NCBI RefSeq assembly: GCF_000153045.1
Contig: NZ_CH724159.1
Location: 711,680-775,679 of the forward strand
Reading direction: 5' to 3'
Length of the DNA: 64,000 nucleotides
Source of the DNA: Synechococcus sp. WH 5701
GTDB taxonomy: Bacteria > Cyanobacteriota > Cyanobacteriia > PCC-6307 > Cyanobiaceae
Each line of letters opens with the position of its first letter. Position 1 is the stretch's first letter. This document shows, in pieces, positions 1-10,081 of this stretch. The position numbers and the translations under genes are program-made. The notes under the pieces were generated by a model that saw only the letters and a list, made by a program, of their open reading frames with translations, had not been told where the DNA came from and did not search any database.

Positions 1-327
1 TTCGATGGCATGGTCGCCGCTCTGCTGACCCAGGGCCCAGGCGAGCTTGGGTGAGAGGGGGGAGATGCTCAGGGGCAGGTCACAGGCGGGCACGGCCTCC
101 CGTGCGGCCTCCAGCAGTTCGCTGCGCACCACTCCGGTGACCGGGCCGTCGAGGCGGCCGGTGCGTACCAGATGCTGCTCCACCCAGGCCGGTTGCCACA
201 CCAGCAGGGTGAACGTGGAAGCCCCGCTGGAGGATTCGAGGTCCTGGCTCCAGAGCTTCTCGAGGTAGTCGGTGAGCTCAGGCGGTGGCAGGGCTACGGG
301 GGCCTGAAGTGTGAGCTGAGGGGACAT
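1..327 (-). CDS. opcA: OpcA, glucose-6-phosphate dehydrogenase assembly/activator protein (5' part; runs off the left edge)
   Basis: Reading leftwards from the ATG at 325-327, about 109 N-terminal residues are visible. They begin MSPQLTLQAPVALPPPELTD and remain open to the window edge. The segment around SQDLESSSGASTFTLLVW resembles the N-terminus of cyanobacterial OpcA, a redox-responsive factor that activates and helps assemble G6PDH for the oxidative pentose phosphate pathway. The gene lies 59 bp downstream of zwf on the same strand, the standard cyanobacterial zwf-opcA order, so co-transcription is likely. The C-terminal part is not in the window. The call rests on context plus N-terminal similarity. 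Confidence 0.85.
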   Translation of the reverse strand, partial: MSPQLTLQAPVALPPPELTDYLEKLWSQDLESSSGASTFTLLVWQPAWVEQHLVRTGRLDGPVTGVVRSELLEAAREAVPACDLPLSISPLSPKLAWALGQQSGDHAIE

Positions 328-386
328 GGGGTTGGAGCGTCAGGGGAGGGGCGATGCCCGGGGCGGAGATCGGAGTGGTGGTCGCT

Positions 387-1910
387 TCAGGGACGGCGCC
401 ACATCAGGCCATCGCGGCCCAGGAGGTTGTCGGCGGCGGCGGGGCCCCAGGTGCGGGCTTCGTAGGGGTGGACGGGCAGCTGCCAGGGGCTGTCCTCGAT
501 CAGCTCCAGCAACGGGGTGTACAGCCGCCAGGCGGCCTCCACCTCATCTCCGCGGGTGAAGAGAGTGGGATCCCCCAGCATGGCGTCGGCGAGCAGGCGC
601 ACGTAGCCCTCGTCGGACGGTTCCCCGAAGGATTCGTCGTAGGAGAAGTGCATGTCGACCGGACGGCTGCGCATCCCCGACCCCGGGGACTTCACTTCGA
701 AGCGGAAACCGGCCCCTTCATCGGGCTGGATGCGCAGGATCAGCTGGTTGGCGGTGGGACTGCCGCCGGCGGCGTCGAACAGGTGCACCGGGGCCTCGCG
801 GAAGGTGAGCACCACCTCGCTCATGCGCTTGGGCAGGCGTTTGCCGGTACGCAGATAGAAGGGCACGCCCTGCCAGCGCCAGTTGTCGATGAACAGCTTC
901 ATGGCTACATAGGTTTCCGTGGTGCTGTTGGGATTCACACCGGGTTCCTGGCGGTAACCGGCCAGGGGGCTGCTGGCGGTGCCACCGGGGCCGTACTGGC
1001 CGCGGACACAGCAGTTCCAGGGTTCCAGCTCATCGGCCAGCCGCGCCGATTGCAGCACCTTGGCCTTCTCATTGCGGATCGCCTCCGGATCGAAGTGCCC
1101 CGGGGCTTCCATCGTGGTGAGGGCCAGCATCTGGGTGAGGTGGTTCTGCACCATGTCCCGCAGGGCGCCGGAGCTTTCGTAGTAACCCGCCCGCTCCTCC
1201 ACACCCACGGTTTCTGCCGCGGTGATCTCGACGCTGGCGATGTAGTTCCGGTTCCAGATCGGTTCGAAAATCGTGTTGGCGAAGCGGAGAACGAGGATGT
1301 TCTGAACCGTTTCCTTGCCGAGGTAGTGATCGATGCGGAAGACCTGGCTCTCCTTGGCGCTGGCCTGCACGATCCGGTTGAGCTCCTGGGCACTGCCGTA
1401 GTCTCGGCCGAAGGGCTTTTCGATCACCACCCGGCTGCGCTCGGGGTCGTTCAGCAGCCCGGCCGCGGCAAGGGCGCTGCAGCCACTGCCGTAGAACTTG
1501 GGCGACACCGAGAGGTAGAAGGTGCGGTTGCTGCGCGTGGCCCGCTGGCAGTCGATCACCTCGAGCCGCTGGGCCAGTCGCACCAGGTGCTCGGGTTGCT
1601 GCAGATCCACCGGCTCGTAGAACAGGCTGGAGGCGAATTGCTCCCAGGCCCCACGGTGCTCATTGACCAGGTCGCCGAGGCCTTCAGCCATGTGGCCCCG
1701 GAAGTCCTCATCGCTCCACGGGCGCCGGGCACAGCCCAGCACGGCGAACTCGGTGGGGAGCCGCCGTTGACGGAAGAGCTCGAAGAGTGCAGGCACCAGC
1801 TTGCGGTGGGTGAGATCTCCGCTTGCTCCGAAAATCACCAGGCACTGGGGCGAAACCACGCGCTCCTGGCGCAGTCCGACCCTCAGAGGATTGGTGAGCG
1901 TGACGGTCAT
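387..1910 (-). CDS. zwf: Glucose-6-phosphate 1-dehydrogenase
   Basis: This 507-residue protein has the full family length. It catalyses NADP-dependent oxidation of glucose-6-phosphate, the entry step of the oxidative pentose phosphate pathway that supplies NADPH in the dark. The nucleotide-binding motif GASGDL lies near residue 28, and the active-site signature RIDHYLGKE near residue 190. The C-terminal domain also shows family motifs, including PFYLRTGKRL. The ATG at 1910 leaves a normal N-terminal extension before the Rossmann motif. It is followed by opcA. The 150-bp gap to the upstream gene petH contains the petH terminator, so zwf probably starts its own transcript. Confidence 0.97.
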   Translation of the reverse strand: MTVTLTNPLRVGLRQERVVSPQCLVIFGASGDLTHRKLVPALFELFRQRRLPTEFAVLGCARRPWSDEDFRGHMAEGLGDLVNEHRGAWEQFASSLFYEPVDLQQPEHLVRLAQRLEVIDCQRATRSNRTFYLSVSPKFYGSGCSALAAAGLLNDPERSRVVIEKPFGRDYGSAQELNRIVQASAKESQVFRIDHYLGKETVQNILVLRFANTIFEPIWNRNYIASVEITAAETVGVEERAGYYESSGALRDMVQNHLTQMLALTTMEAPGHFDPEAIRNEKAKVLQSARLADELEPWNCCVRGQYGPGGTASSPLAGYRQEPGVNPNSTTETYVAMKLFIDNWRWQGVPFYLRTGKRLPKRMSEVVLTFREAPVHLFDAAGGSPTANQLILRIQPDEGAGFRFEVKSPGSGMRSRPVDMHFSYDESFGEPSDEGYVRLLADAMLGDPTLFTRGDEVEAAWRLYTPLLELIEDSPWQLPVHPYEARTWGPAAADNLLGRDGLMWRRP

Positions 1911-2000
1911 GGAGTTGCGGCTGATGACACTGGTTTACCCACGAAAGCGGGGAACACCCAGCAAAGGGCATGGGAGGGTCCCCTCTGTGCTGATTTCGGC

Positions 2001-2029
2001 AAAAAAAAGCCCGCCATGGAGGCGGGCTG
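2001..2029 (-). terminator. Rho-independent terminator of petH
   Basis: On the minus strand an 8-bp perfect GC-rich stem (AGCCCGCC paired with GGCGGGCT, 5-nt loop) is followed directly by a run of eight T. It lies about 40 bp after the petH stop codon and upstream of zwf. It therefore probably ends petH transcription and insulates zwf. Confidence 0.9.
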
Positions 2030-2066
2030 AAGCGGAATGGAACAGGCCCAGGCCTGGGACCTCTGC

Positions 2067-3230
<1,164 letters not shown>

Positions 3231-3384
3231 TCAAACTCCGGAAAACCGGGCCGATCATAGGCAATGTCTACGCTCTGCCCTCCCATGACCGTGGGCCTTT
3301 CCGCACCGGCAACCGATTGTTGCGGTTAGGTTTGGTCGCAGCTGGTTTGATCCGGCTTGCCACGAATCCGGCGTTTCCCCTCAC

Positions 3385-3945
3385 TTGGCGCAACTTTCGG
3401 TTCTGACGACCCCTTCCATCCAGGGCCTGCTCAGCAGCCAGGACGCCTGTTCACTGGACACGATCCAGCAGGACATGGAGCGACTGCCTCAGGGAGCGCG
3501 CCGCCTGGCAGTTCAGCTGCGTCTCGAGCTTCCCCCCCAGCAGATCTGGGCCGTGCTCACCGATTACGAGAACCTCAGCCGCTTCATCCCCAACCTCTCC
3601 ATCTCCCGCCTGCTCTGGCGCCGGGGGAGCACCGTGGGCCTCGAGCAGGTGGGCTGTCAGCAGTTCTGCGGCCTGCGCTTCAGTGCCCGCGTCGAGCTGG
3701 AGCTGCGGGAGCATCACGACGACGGCCTGCTCAGCTTCAGCATGCGCCAGGGAGATTTCCGTCGTTTTGAGGGGGCCTGGCAGGTCAGCGGCGAACCCGG
3801 TGGGTCCCGGCTGCTCTACGAGCTCACCGTGCAGGGGCGCCAGGGTATGCCGATCGGGCTGATTGAGCAGCGGCTGCGCGAAGACCTGGCCGCCAACCTG
3901 CGCGCCGTGCAACGGGAAGCTCTGCGCCGCGCCAGCCAGGCCTGA
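3385..3945 (+). CDS. SRPBCC/START-like (cyclase/dehydrase family) protein
   Basis: The protein has up to 186 residues. From about residue 37 it reads as a START-like/polyketide cyclase fold: LPPQQIWAVLTDYENLSRFIPNL is the usual first strand and helix of the family, and a C-terminal helix runs through IEQRLREDLAANLRAV. Such proteins bind hydrophobic ligands, and close homologues are widespread in cyanobacteria without an assigned substrate. The longest frame starts at a TTG (3385). An in-frame ATG at 3475 would give 156 residues and keep the whole domain, so the start is uncertain. There is no signal peptide. It is divergent from petH. Confidence 0.75.
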   Translation: MAQLSVLTTPSIQGLLSSQDACSLDTIQQDMERLPQGARRLAVQLRLELPPQQIWAVLTDYENLSRFIPNLSISRLLWRRGSTVGLEQVGCQQFCGLRFSARVELELREHHDDGLLSFSMRQGDFRRFEGAWQVSGEPGGSRLLYELTVQGRQGMPIGLIEQRLREDLAANLRAVQREALRRASQA

Positions 3946-4039
3946 GCGCAGAAGGCCAGGGTTCATTCACTGGATCCTCTGCAGGCACTCAAAGGCCGGG
4001 TCGATCGCCCCATTCAGCCGATACTTGATCCCTGTCATG

Positions 4040-4260
4040 CCTCTAGGGTGAGGGCCTAATCAAAATAAATATGCAATTAATTTCAAAATTACCGTTTTGA
4101 ATAAATTATTGTGAGAATCATTTACTCGATATTGATTTTGCAACTATTTGATATTGTGATTTTAAAGAGAGGCTATCAGGATCAGGCAATCCCGGAAAAT
4201 CTGGCTAGTTAGGTCTGGCTGTACGGGTATGACTTGCTCAAGCTTTAAGTGGCGAAACTT
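4040..4260. other. AT-rich non-coding stretch beside tRNA-Glu
   Basis: The gene-free interval between the SRPBCC gene and tRNA-Glu (3946-4283) contains a sharply AT-rich core at about 4055-4180, in contrast to the GC-rich rest of the window. I see no credible reading frame, repeat array or terminator in it. It lies on the 3' side of tRNA-Glu, the position where integrases usually insert, so it may be the residue of a lost element. No duplicated tRNA 3' end was found nearby. Confidence 0.5.
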
Positions 4261-4283
4261 GGCGTTCTTGTGGTTGGTCGTGA

Positions 4284-4356
4284 TACCCCCAAGGGGATTC
4301 GAACCCCTGTCGCCTCCGTGAAAGGGAGGTGTCCTAGGCCTCTAGACGATGGGGGC
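4284..4356 (-). tRNA. trnE: tRNA-Glu (anticodon TTC)
   Basis: On the minus strand a 73-nt cloverleaf reads GCCCCCATCG at the 5' end. The anticodon stem-loop is CTCCC-TTTCACG-GAGG, with TTC as anticodon. A T-arm with GGTTCGAATCC follows, and the 3' end is GGGGGTA. The acceptor stem has a G1-T72 wobble pair, as in chloroplast and cyanobacterial tRNA-Glu. The 3' CCA is not encoded. Glu-tRNA also feeds 5-aminolevulinate synthesis for chlorophyll and bilins. Confidence 0.95.
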
Positions 4357-4429
4357 GAGGCCACGGAATAGGAACGTTTTCAGGCGCCGCTTCCGATCCT
4401 TGGACGCTACGGGTCGGAGTGTCCCTTCG

Positions 4430-5620
4430 TCAAGGCGAAGCCTGGCTTGGGGAGTTCTGCCCAGACCACACCGGAACGGTGAAGTGGAAGCAGGCTCCTT
4501 CACCGGGCTCGGAGACCACCCAGATTCGTCCACCATGCACTTCAACGATGCGGCGACAGACGGAGAGGCCCACCCCAAAGCCAGAGGTGGTTCCCGAGGT
4601 CTGAGGAAGCCGTACCCGCTCCAGGAAGATCCGCTCCTGCTCGCCGCGGGGAATTCCCGGACCTGTATCGCAGACACTCACCTGCACCCATTGGCTGGTG
4701 CGGTGCAACAGCGAGAGGGTCACCTCGCCACTATCCGGGGTGTATTTCAACGCGTTCTCCAGCAGGTTCAGAAGCACCTGGCGCATGCGCCGCTGATCGG
4801 CGAACACATCCGGCAGGTCGGCGGGGATGTCGGTGATCAGGCGCAGCGTCCGCCCCACCCACAATTTCTCCAGCTCCAGGATCGCCTCCGCGGCCACCGG
4901 CGCCAGGTCCAGCCGCTGGGGGTTGAAGAGCGCTTCCCAACGGGTGGTGCCCACCTCCAGCAGATCTTTGGAGAGATGCTCGATGTCGTCGAGGCGGCGG
5001 TCGAGCACATCCCGGCAGCGGGTGTTGTTGATGTGCCCGAGCTGCAGGCTCTGCAAGGCCAGCTTGGCGGCGGTGAGGGGGGTGCGCAGTTCATGGGCCA
5101 CCATGCGCAGCAGCCGCTCCTGCACCCTCAGGCGCTCGATCAGGGTTTCGTTCTCCTGACGCAGCACCAGCACCTGATCTTCCAGCTGCAGTTCCCGTTG
5201 GGAGCGGCTGCCATCCATTTCGGCGGGCCGCAGGCTCATGCCCAGATCGCTGACCATCTCCAGCTGCTGCCAGCGCGGAAGCCAGCCCTTCAGCTGATCC
5301 AGCACCGCATTCCCCGCCAGCACCTGGCGAGGGGGTGGCTCCAGTTTCACCAGGGCCGGGGTGGCCACCAGCCGGTGAAGCTCCAGCAGCTCAGGGCGCA
5401 GGGCCGGATTCGCCAGCTCCAGGGCCACATCGAAACCGCAGTCACAGGTTTCGAGGTAGTTGAGCACCCCACCCAGATCTGCGGAAGCGAGATGGTGCGG
5501 GGCCGCCACCAGCAGCAGCTTGAGCGCCCGTCTCCTGGCCGGTAGGGGCCCGGGAGCAGTCGTGCCGGGGTCGGTTTTCCCCGCTTCAGGCACCTTGGCG
5601 GCAGGCGAGATCGTGGGCAT
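4430..5620 (-). CDS. sasA: SasA, KaiC-interacting circadian sensor histidine kinase
   Basis: This 396-residue protein begins with a KaiB-like thioredoxin-fold domain (about residues 33-125, starting [12 protein letters not shown]). A coiled coil and the HisKA domain follow, with phospho-acceptor motif HELRTPLT near residue 175. The HATPase domain has the N box [11 protein letters not shown], the G1 box DTGPGIP and the G2 box [12 protein letters not shown]. This arrangement is diagnostic of SasA, which reads KaiC state and phosphorylates RpaA. The ATG at 5620 is preferred over the adjacent GTG (5623). No kai genes or rpaA lie in the window. The gene ends 73 bp from the 5' end of tRNA-Glu. Confidence 0.95.
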   Translation of the reverse strand: MPTISPAAKVPEAGKTDPGTTAPGPLPARRRALKLLLVAAPHHLASADLGGVLNYLETCDCGFDVALELANPALRPELLELHRLVATPALVKLEPPPRQVLAGNAVLDQLKGWLPRWQQLEMVSDLGMSLRPAEMDGSRSQRELQLEDQVLVLRQENETLIERLRVQERLLRMVAHELRTPLTAAKLALQSLQLGHINNTRCRDVLDRRLDDIEHLSKDLLEVGTTRWEALFNPQRLDLAPVAAEAILELEKLWVGRTLRLITDIPADLPDVFADQRRMRQVLLNLLENALKYTPDSGEVTLSLLHRTSQWVQVSVCDTGPGIPRGEQERIFLERVRLPQTSGTTSGFGVGLSVCRRIVEVHGGRIWVVSEPGEGACFHFTVPVWSGQNSPSQASP

Positions 5621-5700
5621 CACCCTATGGCGTCGAACGCTGGGCCGAGAGCTGGCTATGACGTGACTGTGAACCGTCCCACTGAAAGCCTCCCTCCCCC

Positions 5701-6283
5701 CATGACCCCATCCACGGAACGGGTGCCGCTGGATCCGTCAGGGCCGTCGCAGCGGGACCCCCAGGGAAGCCGCATCCAGCTGGACAGCAACCTGCGCCGC
5801 TGGTTCTCGCGCAACCTCGGCCTCTGGCGCTCACGACGCCTCTATTTTTTCCGTGGCGAGGATGAGCCTTTGCGCCTCGACCTCCTGCTGCGGATCGAAA
5901 CGTACGAGCAGCCGGTGGAGGGAGAGGCGGCCTACCGCTTCAGCTGGACGCCCGAGCAGGATTTCGGCTTCTATGCCCGCAAGCCCCAGTACCAGCGTGA
6001 GGGCAGCCTTGAGGCCTACCTCTGCGGTCACCAGCTGCGGCGCAGCCGTGGGTCTCTCGCGGACCATCCGATGCGCTCACAGATCCGCCAGGTGGATGAG
6101 CACCAACTGATCTTCGAGTCGCAGCACCAGGACTGGGACATCGAGCAGCACATCCGCCTGATCGATCGGGACCGCCTCAGGGCCTGTTCGATTTTCTCCT
6201 GGCGGGACGGCGAGCTTGGTGTCACTGAGACGCATCATGAGATCCGTCTGGAGGGCCCCGGGGATCCGCTCCCTGCGGATTGA
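5701..6283 (+). CDS. Conserved protein, possibly CpcS/CpeS-like (lipocalin fold)
   Basis: From the ATG at 5701 the protein has 193 residues. The frame is open back to an ATG at 5627, but that would reach to within 7 bp of the sasA start. A central block ([13 protein letters not shown], then beta-strand-rich sequence ending THHEIRLEG) has the opening WRS.R and alternating strand pattern seen in CpcS/CpeS-type phycobilin lyases and related lipocalin-like proteins. I do not recognise it firmly, so lyase activity is only a possibility. It is hydrophilic, with no signal peptide or membrane segment. It is divergent from sasA, and a small secreted-protein gene follows after 33 bp. Confidence 0.6.
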
Positions 6284-6316
6284 AGTTCGAGCCCCTGTGC
6301 ATCAGCATGGGGCCTG

Positions 6317-6733
6317 ATGAACACGCTCTCCTTGCGCCTCACGCACTGCCTCCACCGACTCCTGTTGCTGGCTGCCGCACTGATCATTCCCGCCGTTGCA
6401 GGCGCCGCCCCCGCTCAGGCGGCACCCGCGAGCGAAAGCGAGATGTCGCTCTACACCAGAATTGCTTCTGTCAATGTCTGCATTGCCCGTGGCGCCGGAG
6501 TCGAGTTCGACAAGGCCGCGAGCATTGCCGGTGAAACGATCGCCCAGCTGATCAAGGGCCAGCACGACGGTCAGATCAAGCAGGTGGGAACCAAAGCCCT
6601 CACCATCGAGGAGCTGCGACGCGGTTCGGTGAACTCCGCGGTGATCGGTGCCGTTGAGCTCTGTCCCAAGGAGGTGCCGCCGGATGTGGTCAAGAAGGTG
6701 AATGACGCCCTCAAGCAACAGGGCGGTAAGTAA
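6317..6733 (+). CDS. Small secreted protein conserved in picocyanobacteria
   Basis: The protein has 138 residues. A clear signal peptide (positive n-region, hydrophobic core LLLLAAALIIPAVAG, likely cleavage after an AxA site near residue 35) is followed by a mature helical region with two cysteines (VNVCIARG and VELCPKEVP). The pattern, with a Cys-Ile-Ala-Arg motif and a C-terminal CPKEVPPDV motif, is one I associate with a cyanobacterial family that has no assigned function. The ATG start is supported by the signal peptide. It lies 33 bp after the previous gene and may be co-transcribed with it. Confidence 0.7.
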   Translation: MNTLSLRLTHCLHRLLLLAAALIIPAVAGAAPAQAAPASESEMSLYTRIASVNVCIARGAGVEFDKAASIAGETIAQLIKGQHDGQIKQVGTKALTIEELRRGSVNSAVIGAVELCPKEVPPDVVKKVNDALKQQGGK

Positions 6734-6867
6734 CCCCAGAGGCCAGCACCGCTGGCCTGCAGCGGACGCATCCGGACACATCCGGCCCCACCTGCAGTTG
6801 CAGTTCAGGCGGCCCTGGTGGCTTTGCTGATGGCATCCCTTCGGGGCTGTCCTCCAGCTTGATCACC

Positions 6868-7320
6868 ATGACCGTCTTCATCCGCCGGCTTCCCCTGCTG
6901 CTCGCCGCCGGGGCCTGTGGCCTTGCCGCCTTGCTGCCCGCCGCCGCCTCCGCCCAGGAGGCGTACCGGGGCTATCAGGGCTACCGGCTGCCAACGGATC
7001 GCTACCCGGTGTCAAGAAACGCCGGTTATGCCGTGACTCCGGCCCGCAACTGGCCGCCTGCTCCCTATCAGGACTACAGCAGCCAGGTTCCCAGCGGCAG
7101 CAGCCCTTACGGCCAGCCGGCGCCCACCACCTGGGAGGAAGCCCAGGCCCTGCAGCAGCGCTGCTCGATCGGTCGGCTGGTGGGCGGAGTCATCGGCGGT
7201 GGCCTCGGCTATGCCGCCTCGCGCGATGACGGCCGCACCTGGGCGGTGCCCCTGGGGGCCCTGCTCGGATCCCAGGTGGGCTGCAACGCCGGCCAGGGCC
7301 GTGGACCCCTGCCCTGGTGA
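6868..7320 (+). CDS. Secreted glycine-zipper-like protein
   Basis: From the ATG at 6868 the protein has 150 residues. A TTG at 6859 would add three more. A signal peptide (MTVFIRRLPLLLAAGACG, cleaved near ASA-QE) precedes a Tyr/Pro-rich mature region with repeated GYQGYR and Tyr-Pro stretches. The C-terminal part has glycine-zipper-like sequence (GRLVGGVIGGGLGYAAS and GALLGSQVGC) and two cysteines. Such sequences occur in small envelope proteins of unknown role. pepN starts 40 bp downstream on the same strand. Confidence 0.65.
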   Translation: MTVFIRRLPLLLAAGACGLAALLPAAASAQEAYRGYQGYRLPTDRYPVSRNAGYAVTPARNWPPAPYQDYSSQVPSGSSPYGQPAPTTWEEAQALQQRCSIGRLVGGVIGGGLGYAASRDDGRTWAVPLGALLGSQVGCNAGQGRGPLPW

Positions 7321-7360
7321 GCGGGGCGCCAGGATCAGGGGGCCTTCTCCCCCTGGCCTG

Positions 7361-10081
7361 ATGAGCGTCGTGCGGCTGGCCGACTACCGGCCCTTCCCCT
7401 ACCGGCTTGAGCGCACTGACCTGACGGTGCGCCTTCTCGGTGAAGAGGCCCTGGTGGAGTCCACCCTGCTGTTTGTGCCCCTTGCCGCAGACGGCGATGG
7501 CAGCGAACCGCTGGTGCTGCGTGGTGAAGGTTTGGAGCTGCTTTCCCTCAGCCTCGATGGCCGGCCCCTGGCGCTCGACGAGATCCGGCGCGACGGCGAT
7601 GCCTACATCCTCACGAGCACGCCCGCGCAGCCGTTTCGCCTGACGAGCGAAGTGCGCCTGCACCCCCGTGCCAACACCAGCCTCGAGGGTCTCTATGCCA
7701 GCGGCGGCATGGTGACCACCCAGTGTGAAGCGGAGGGGTTCCGCCGCATCACCCTCCATCCCGATCGCCCCGACGTGCTCAGCCTGTTCCGGGTGCGTAT
7801 CGAGGCTGAGCGAGGCCCCTACCCCGTTCTTCTCTCCAACGGCAACTGCATCGAGCAGGGCTTGCTGCCAGCCCTGGCCGGTGAGGAGGAGCGTCACTTT
7901 GTGGTCTGGGACGATCCCTTCCCCAAGCCCTCCTACCTGTTCGCCCTGGTGGCCGGGGTGCTCGAGGAGGTCCGCGACACGTTCACCACGGCCAGTGGCC
8001 GCATGGTGCAGCTGCGCCTGCATGTGGAGCCTGGCGATGCGCCGTACACGGCCCATGCCATGCGCTCACTGCAGCGCTCGATGGCCTGGGATGAGAGCGT
8101 CTATGGGCTGGAGTACGACCTCGATGAGTACAACATCGTGGCCGTGCGCCATTTCAACATGGGCGCGATGGAGAACAAGAGCCTCAACATCTTCAATTCC
8201 AAGTTGGTGCTCGCCGATGCCGCCACGGCCACCGATGCCGAACTGGAGCGGATCGAGAGCGTGATCGCCCATGAGTATTTCCATAACTGGACGGGCAACC
8301 GCATCACCTGCCGCGACTGGTTCCAGCTTTCCCTCAAGGAGGGGCTCACCGTGTTCAGGGATCAGAGCTTCACGGCGGATCTGCATGCACCGGCGCTGAA
8401 GCGGATCGAGGATGTGGCGATGCTGCGCAACACCCAGTTCCGCGAAGATGCCGGCCCTACCGCCCACCCGGTGCAGCCGGATCACTACCAGGCGATTGAC
8501 AACTTCTATACCACCACGATTTATGAGAAGGGTGCCGAGGTGATTCGTATGCTGCACACCCTTCTCGGCCCGCACACCTTCATGCGTGGCATGGCCATCT
8601 ACGTGCAGCGCCATGACGGCACTGCCGCCACCTGTGATGACTTTGTGCAGGCGATGCAGGATGCCGCCGCGACGGCCAGTGATGCCGGTAAGGCTGGAGT
8701 CAGCGACTTCAGTTTCGAGCAGTTCCGCCGCTGGTATCACCAGGCGGGAACGCCACGGCTGAACCTGCAGCGCCACTGGGCTGAGGATCAGGGCCGCCTG
8801 TCGCTGACCATCCGCCAGCACACCCCGGCCACCCCTGGCCAGGCTGACAAGCAGCCGTTGGTGATCCCCCTGGCACTTGGCGCGGTGGACCAGGCTGGTG
8901 AGCCCCTGCTGCTGCAACGCTCAGGTGAAACCAGCTCCACCGCCGAGGCCGCCAGCCTCGAGCACACCTGGGGACCGCTCACGCGGCTGCTGGTGATCGA
9001 TCAAGCCGAGCAGACCGTGGTGTTCGAGGGCTTCGAGCCCCACAGTCACCCGCCGGCCCTGTCCTTGCTGCGCCGCTTCTCTGCTCCTGTGCAGCTGGAG
9101 TTCGAGCGCACGCACGCCGAACTGCTGCATCTGCTCAGCAGCGATGGCGAGCCGGTGGCCCGTTGGGATGCCGGCCAGGAGCTGCTTCGGCAGGTTGTGC
9201 TCCGCCGCGCCGGAGGAGTTGCGGATGAGGCCCTCGAGGATGGGCTGGTGGCCGCCTTCGAGCGGATCCTGCTGGAGGGAACCCTCAGCGACGGCAACCG
9301 CTGCGCCCTGTTGACTCTGCCGGGGCTGGCCGAACTCGAAGCGGCCAGCGCTCAGCCGGATCCCCCGGCGCTGTACGTGGCGAACAGGGCCCTGCAGACC
9401 CGCTTCGGCGAAGCCCTGGCTGAACCCCTGGCTGATTGCCTCGAGCGCTGCCGTCCCCAGTGGGGCCTGCCGTGGCCCGAGGGGGTCGGCGATCGCCAGC
9501 TCACAGGACTGGTCTGGGCCTGGCGCGCCGCTGCTGGCGATGGGGCAGTGATGGCTGAAGCAGCCGCCGCGGTGGACGGACCCTCGATGACCCTGGCGCG
9601 GGCCGGGTTGCGGGCGTTGCAGCCTCTTGCGGGCAGCGAGCGGGAGCGGGCGATGGCTTCCTTCTACGAGCGCTGGCAGGAGAAGCCGGTGATCCTCGAT
9701 GCCTGGTTCAGCCTGGAGGCCTCCGCCCCCTTCCCCGATGGGCTCGAGCGGGTGGAGGCACTGCTGGCTCATCCCCGCTACGACCCGGCGGCTCCGAACT
9801 CTGTGCGGGCGGTACTTGGTGGCCTGGTGGCCAACACACCGGTGTTTCATGCCGCTGATGGCAGCGGCTACCGCTTCATGGCCGATCAGATCGCCCGGCT
9901 CGACCAGCGCAATCCGATCACCGCCTCACGGATGGCCAAGGTGTTCAGCCGCTGGCAGAGCTATGCCCCCGAGCGGGGCGAGCGGATGCGGGAGGCGATG
10001 GAGCAGCTCTCGGCCACCGGGCTCTCGGCCAACACCCGGGAGGTGCTGGATCAGAGCCTGGGGCGGGAGCTGCGGGGATAG
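7361..10081 (+). CDS. pepN: Aminopeptidase N (M1 family zinc metallopeptidase)
   Basis: This 906-residue protein, from the ATG at 7361, has the usual length of bacterial PepN. The substrate-recognition motif GAMEN lies near residue 268. The zinc-binding HEXXH motif reads HEYFHNWTGNR near residue 304, and the downstream Glu of the family follows in LKEGLTVFRDQ. Two further C-terminal regions match the barrel and helical superhelix of M1 enzymes. There is no signal peptide, so it is cytoplasmic and releases N-terminal residues from peptides. Its 3' end overlaps by 31 bp the convergent glycosidase-like gene, and no terminator hairpin is visible between them. Confidence 0.95.
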   Translation: MSVVRLADYRPFPYRLERTDLTVRLLGEEALVESTLLFVPLAADGDGSEPLVLRGEGLELLSLSLDGRPLALDEIRRDGDAYILTSTPAQPFRLTSEVRLHPRANTSLEGLYASGGMVTTQCEAEGFRRITLHPDRPDVLSLFRVRIEAERGPYPVLLSNGNCIEQGLLPALAGEEERHFVVWDDPFPKPSYLFALVAGVLEEVRDTFTTASGRMVQLRLHVEPGDAPYTAHAMRSLQRSMAWDESVYGLEYDLDEYNIVAVRHFNMGAMENKSLNIFNSKLVLADAATATDAELERIESVIAHEYFHNWTGNRITCRDWFQLSLKEGLTVFRDQSFTADLHAPALKRIEDVAMLRNTQFREDAGPTAHPVQPDHYQAIDNFYTTTIYEKGAEVIRMLHTLLGPHTFMRGMAIYVQRHDGTAATCDDFVQAMQDAAATASDAGKAGVSDFSFEQFRRWYHQAGTPRLNLQRHWAEDQGRLSLTIRQHTPATPGQADKQPLVIPLALGAVDQAGEPLLLQRSGETSSTAEAASLEHTWGPLTRLLVIDQAEQTVVFEGFEPHSHPPALSLLRRFSAPVQLEFERTHAELLHLLSSDGEPVARWDAGQELLRQVVLRRAGGVADEALEDGLVAAFERILLEGTLSDGNRCALLTLPGLAELEAASAQPDPPALYVANRALQTRFGEALAEPLADCLERCRPQWGLPWPEGVGDRQLTGLVWAWRAAAGDGAVMAEAAAAVDGPSMTLARAGLRALQPLAGSERERAMASFYERWQEKPVILDAWFSLEASAPFPDGLERVEALLAHPRYDPAAPNSVRAVLGGLVANTPVFHAADGSGYRFMADQIARLDQRNPITASRMAKVFSRWQSYAPERGERMREAMEQLSATGLSANTREVLDQSLGRELRG

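Noticed and set aside
354..2030. Long plus-strand reading frame (558 codons) opposite zwf
   Set aside because: It is the antisense shadow of a clear G6PDH gene. Its composition is Gly/His/Ala-rich and has no domain. High GC keeps antisense frames open.
4342..4677. Minus-strand frame overlapping tRNA-Glu and the sasA 3' end
   Set aside because: It crosses a tRNA gene and lies in a frame other than SasA. No support.
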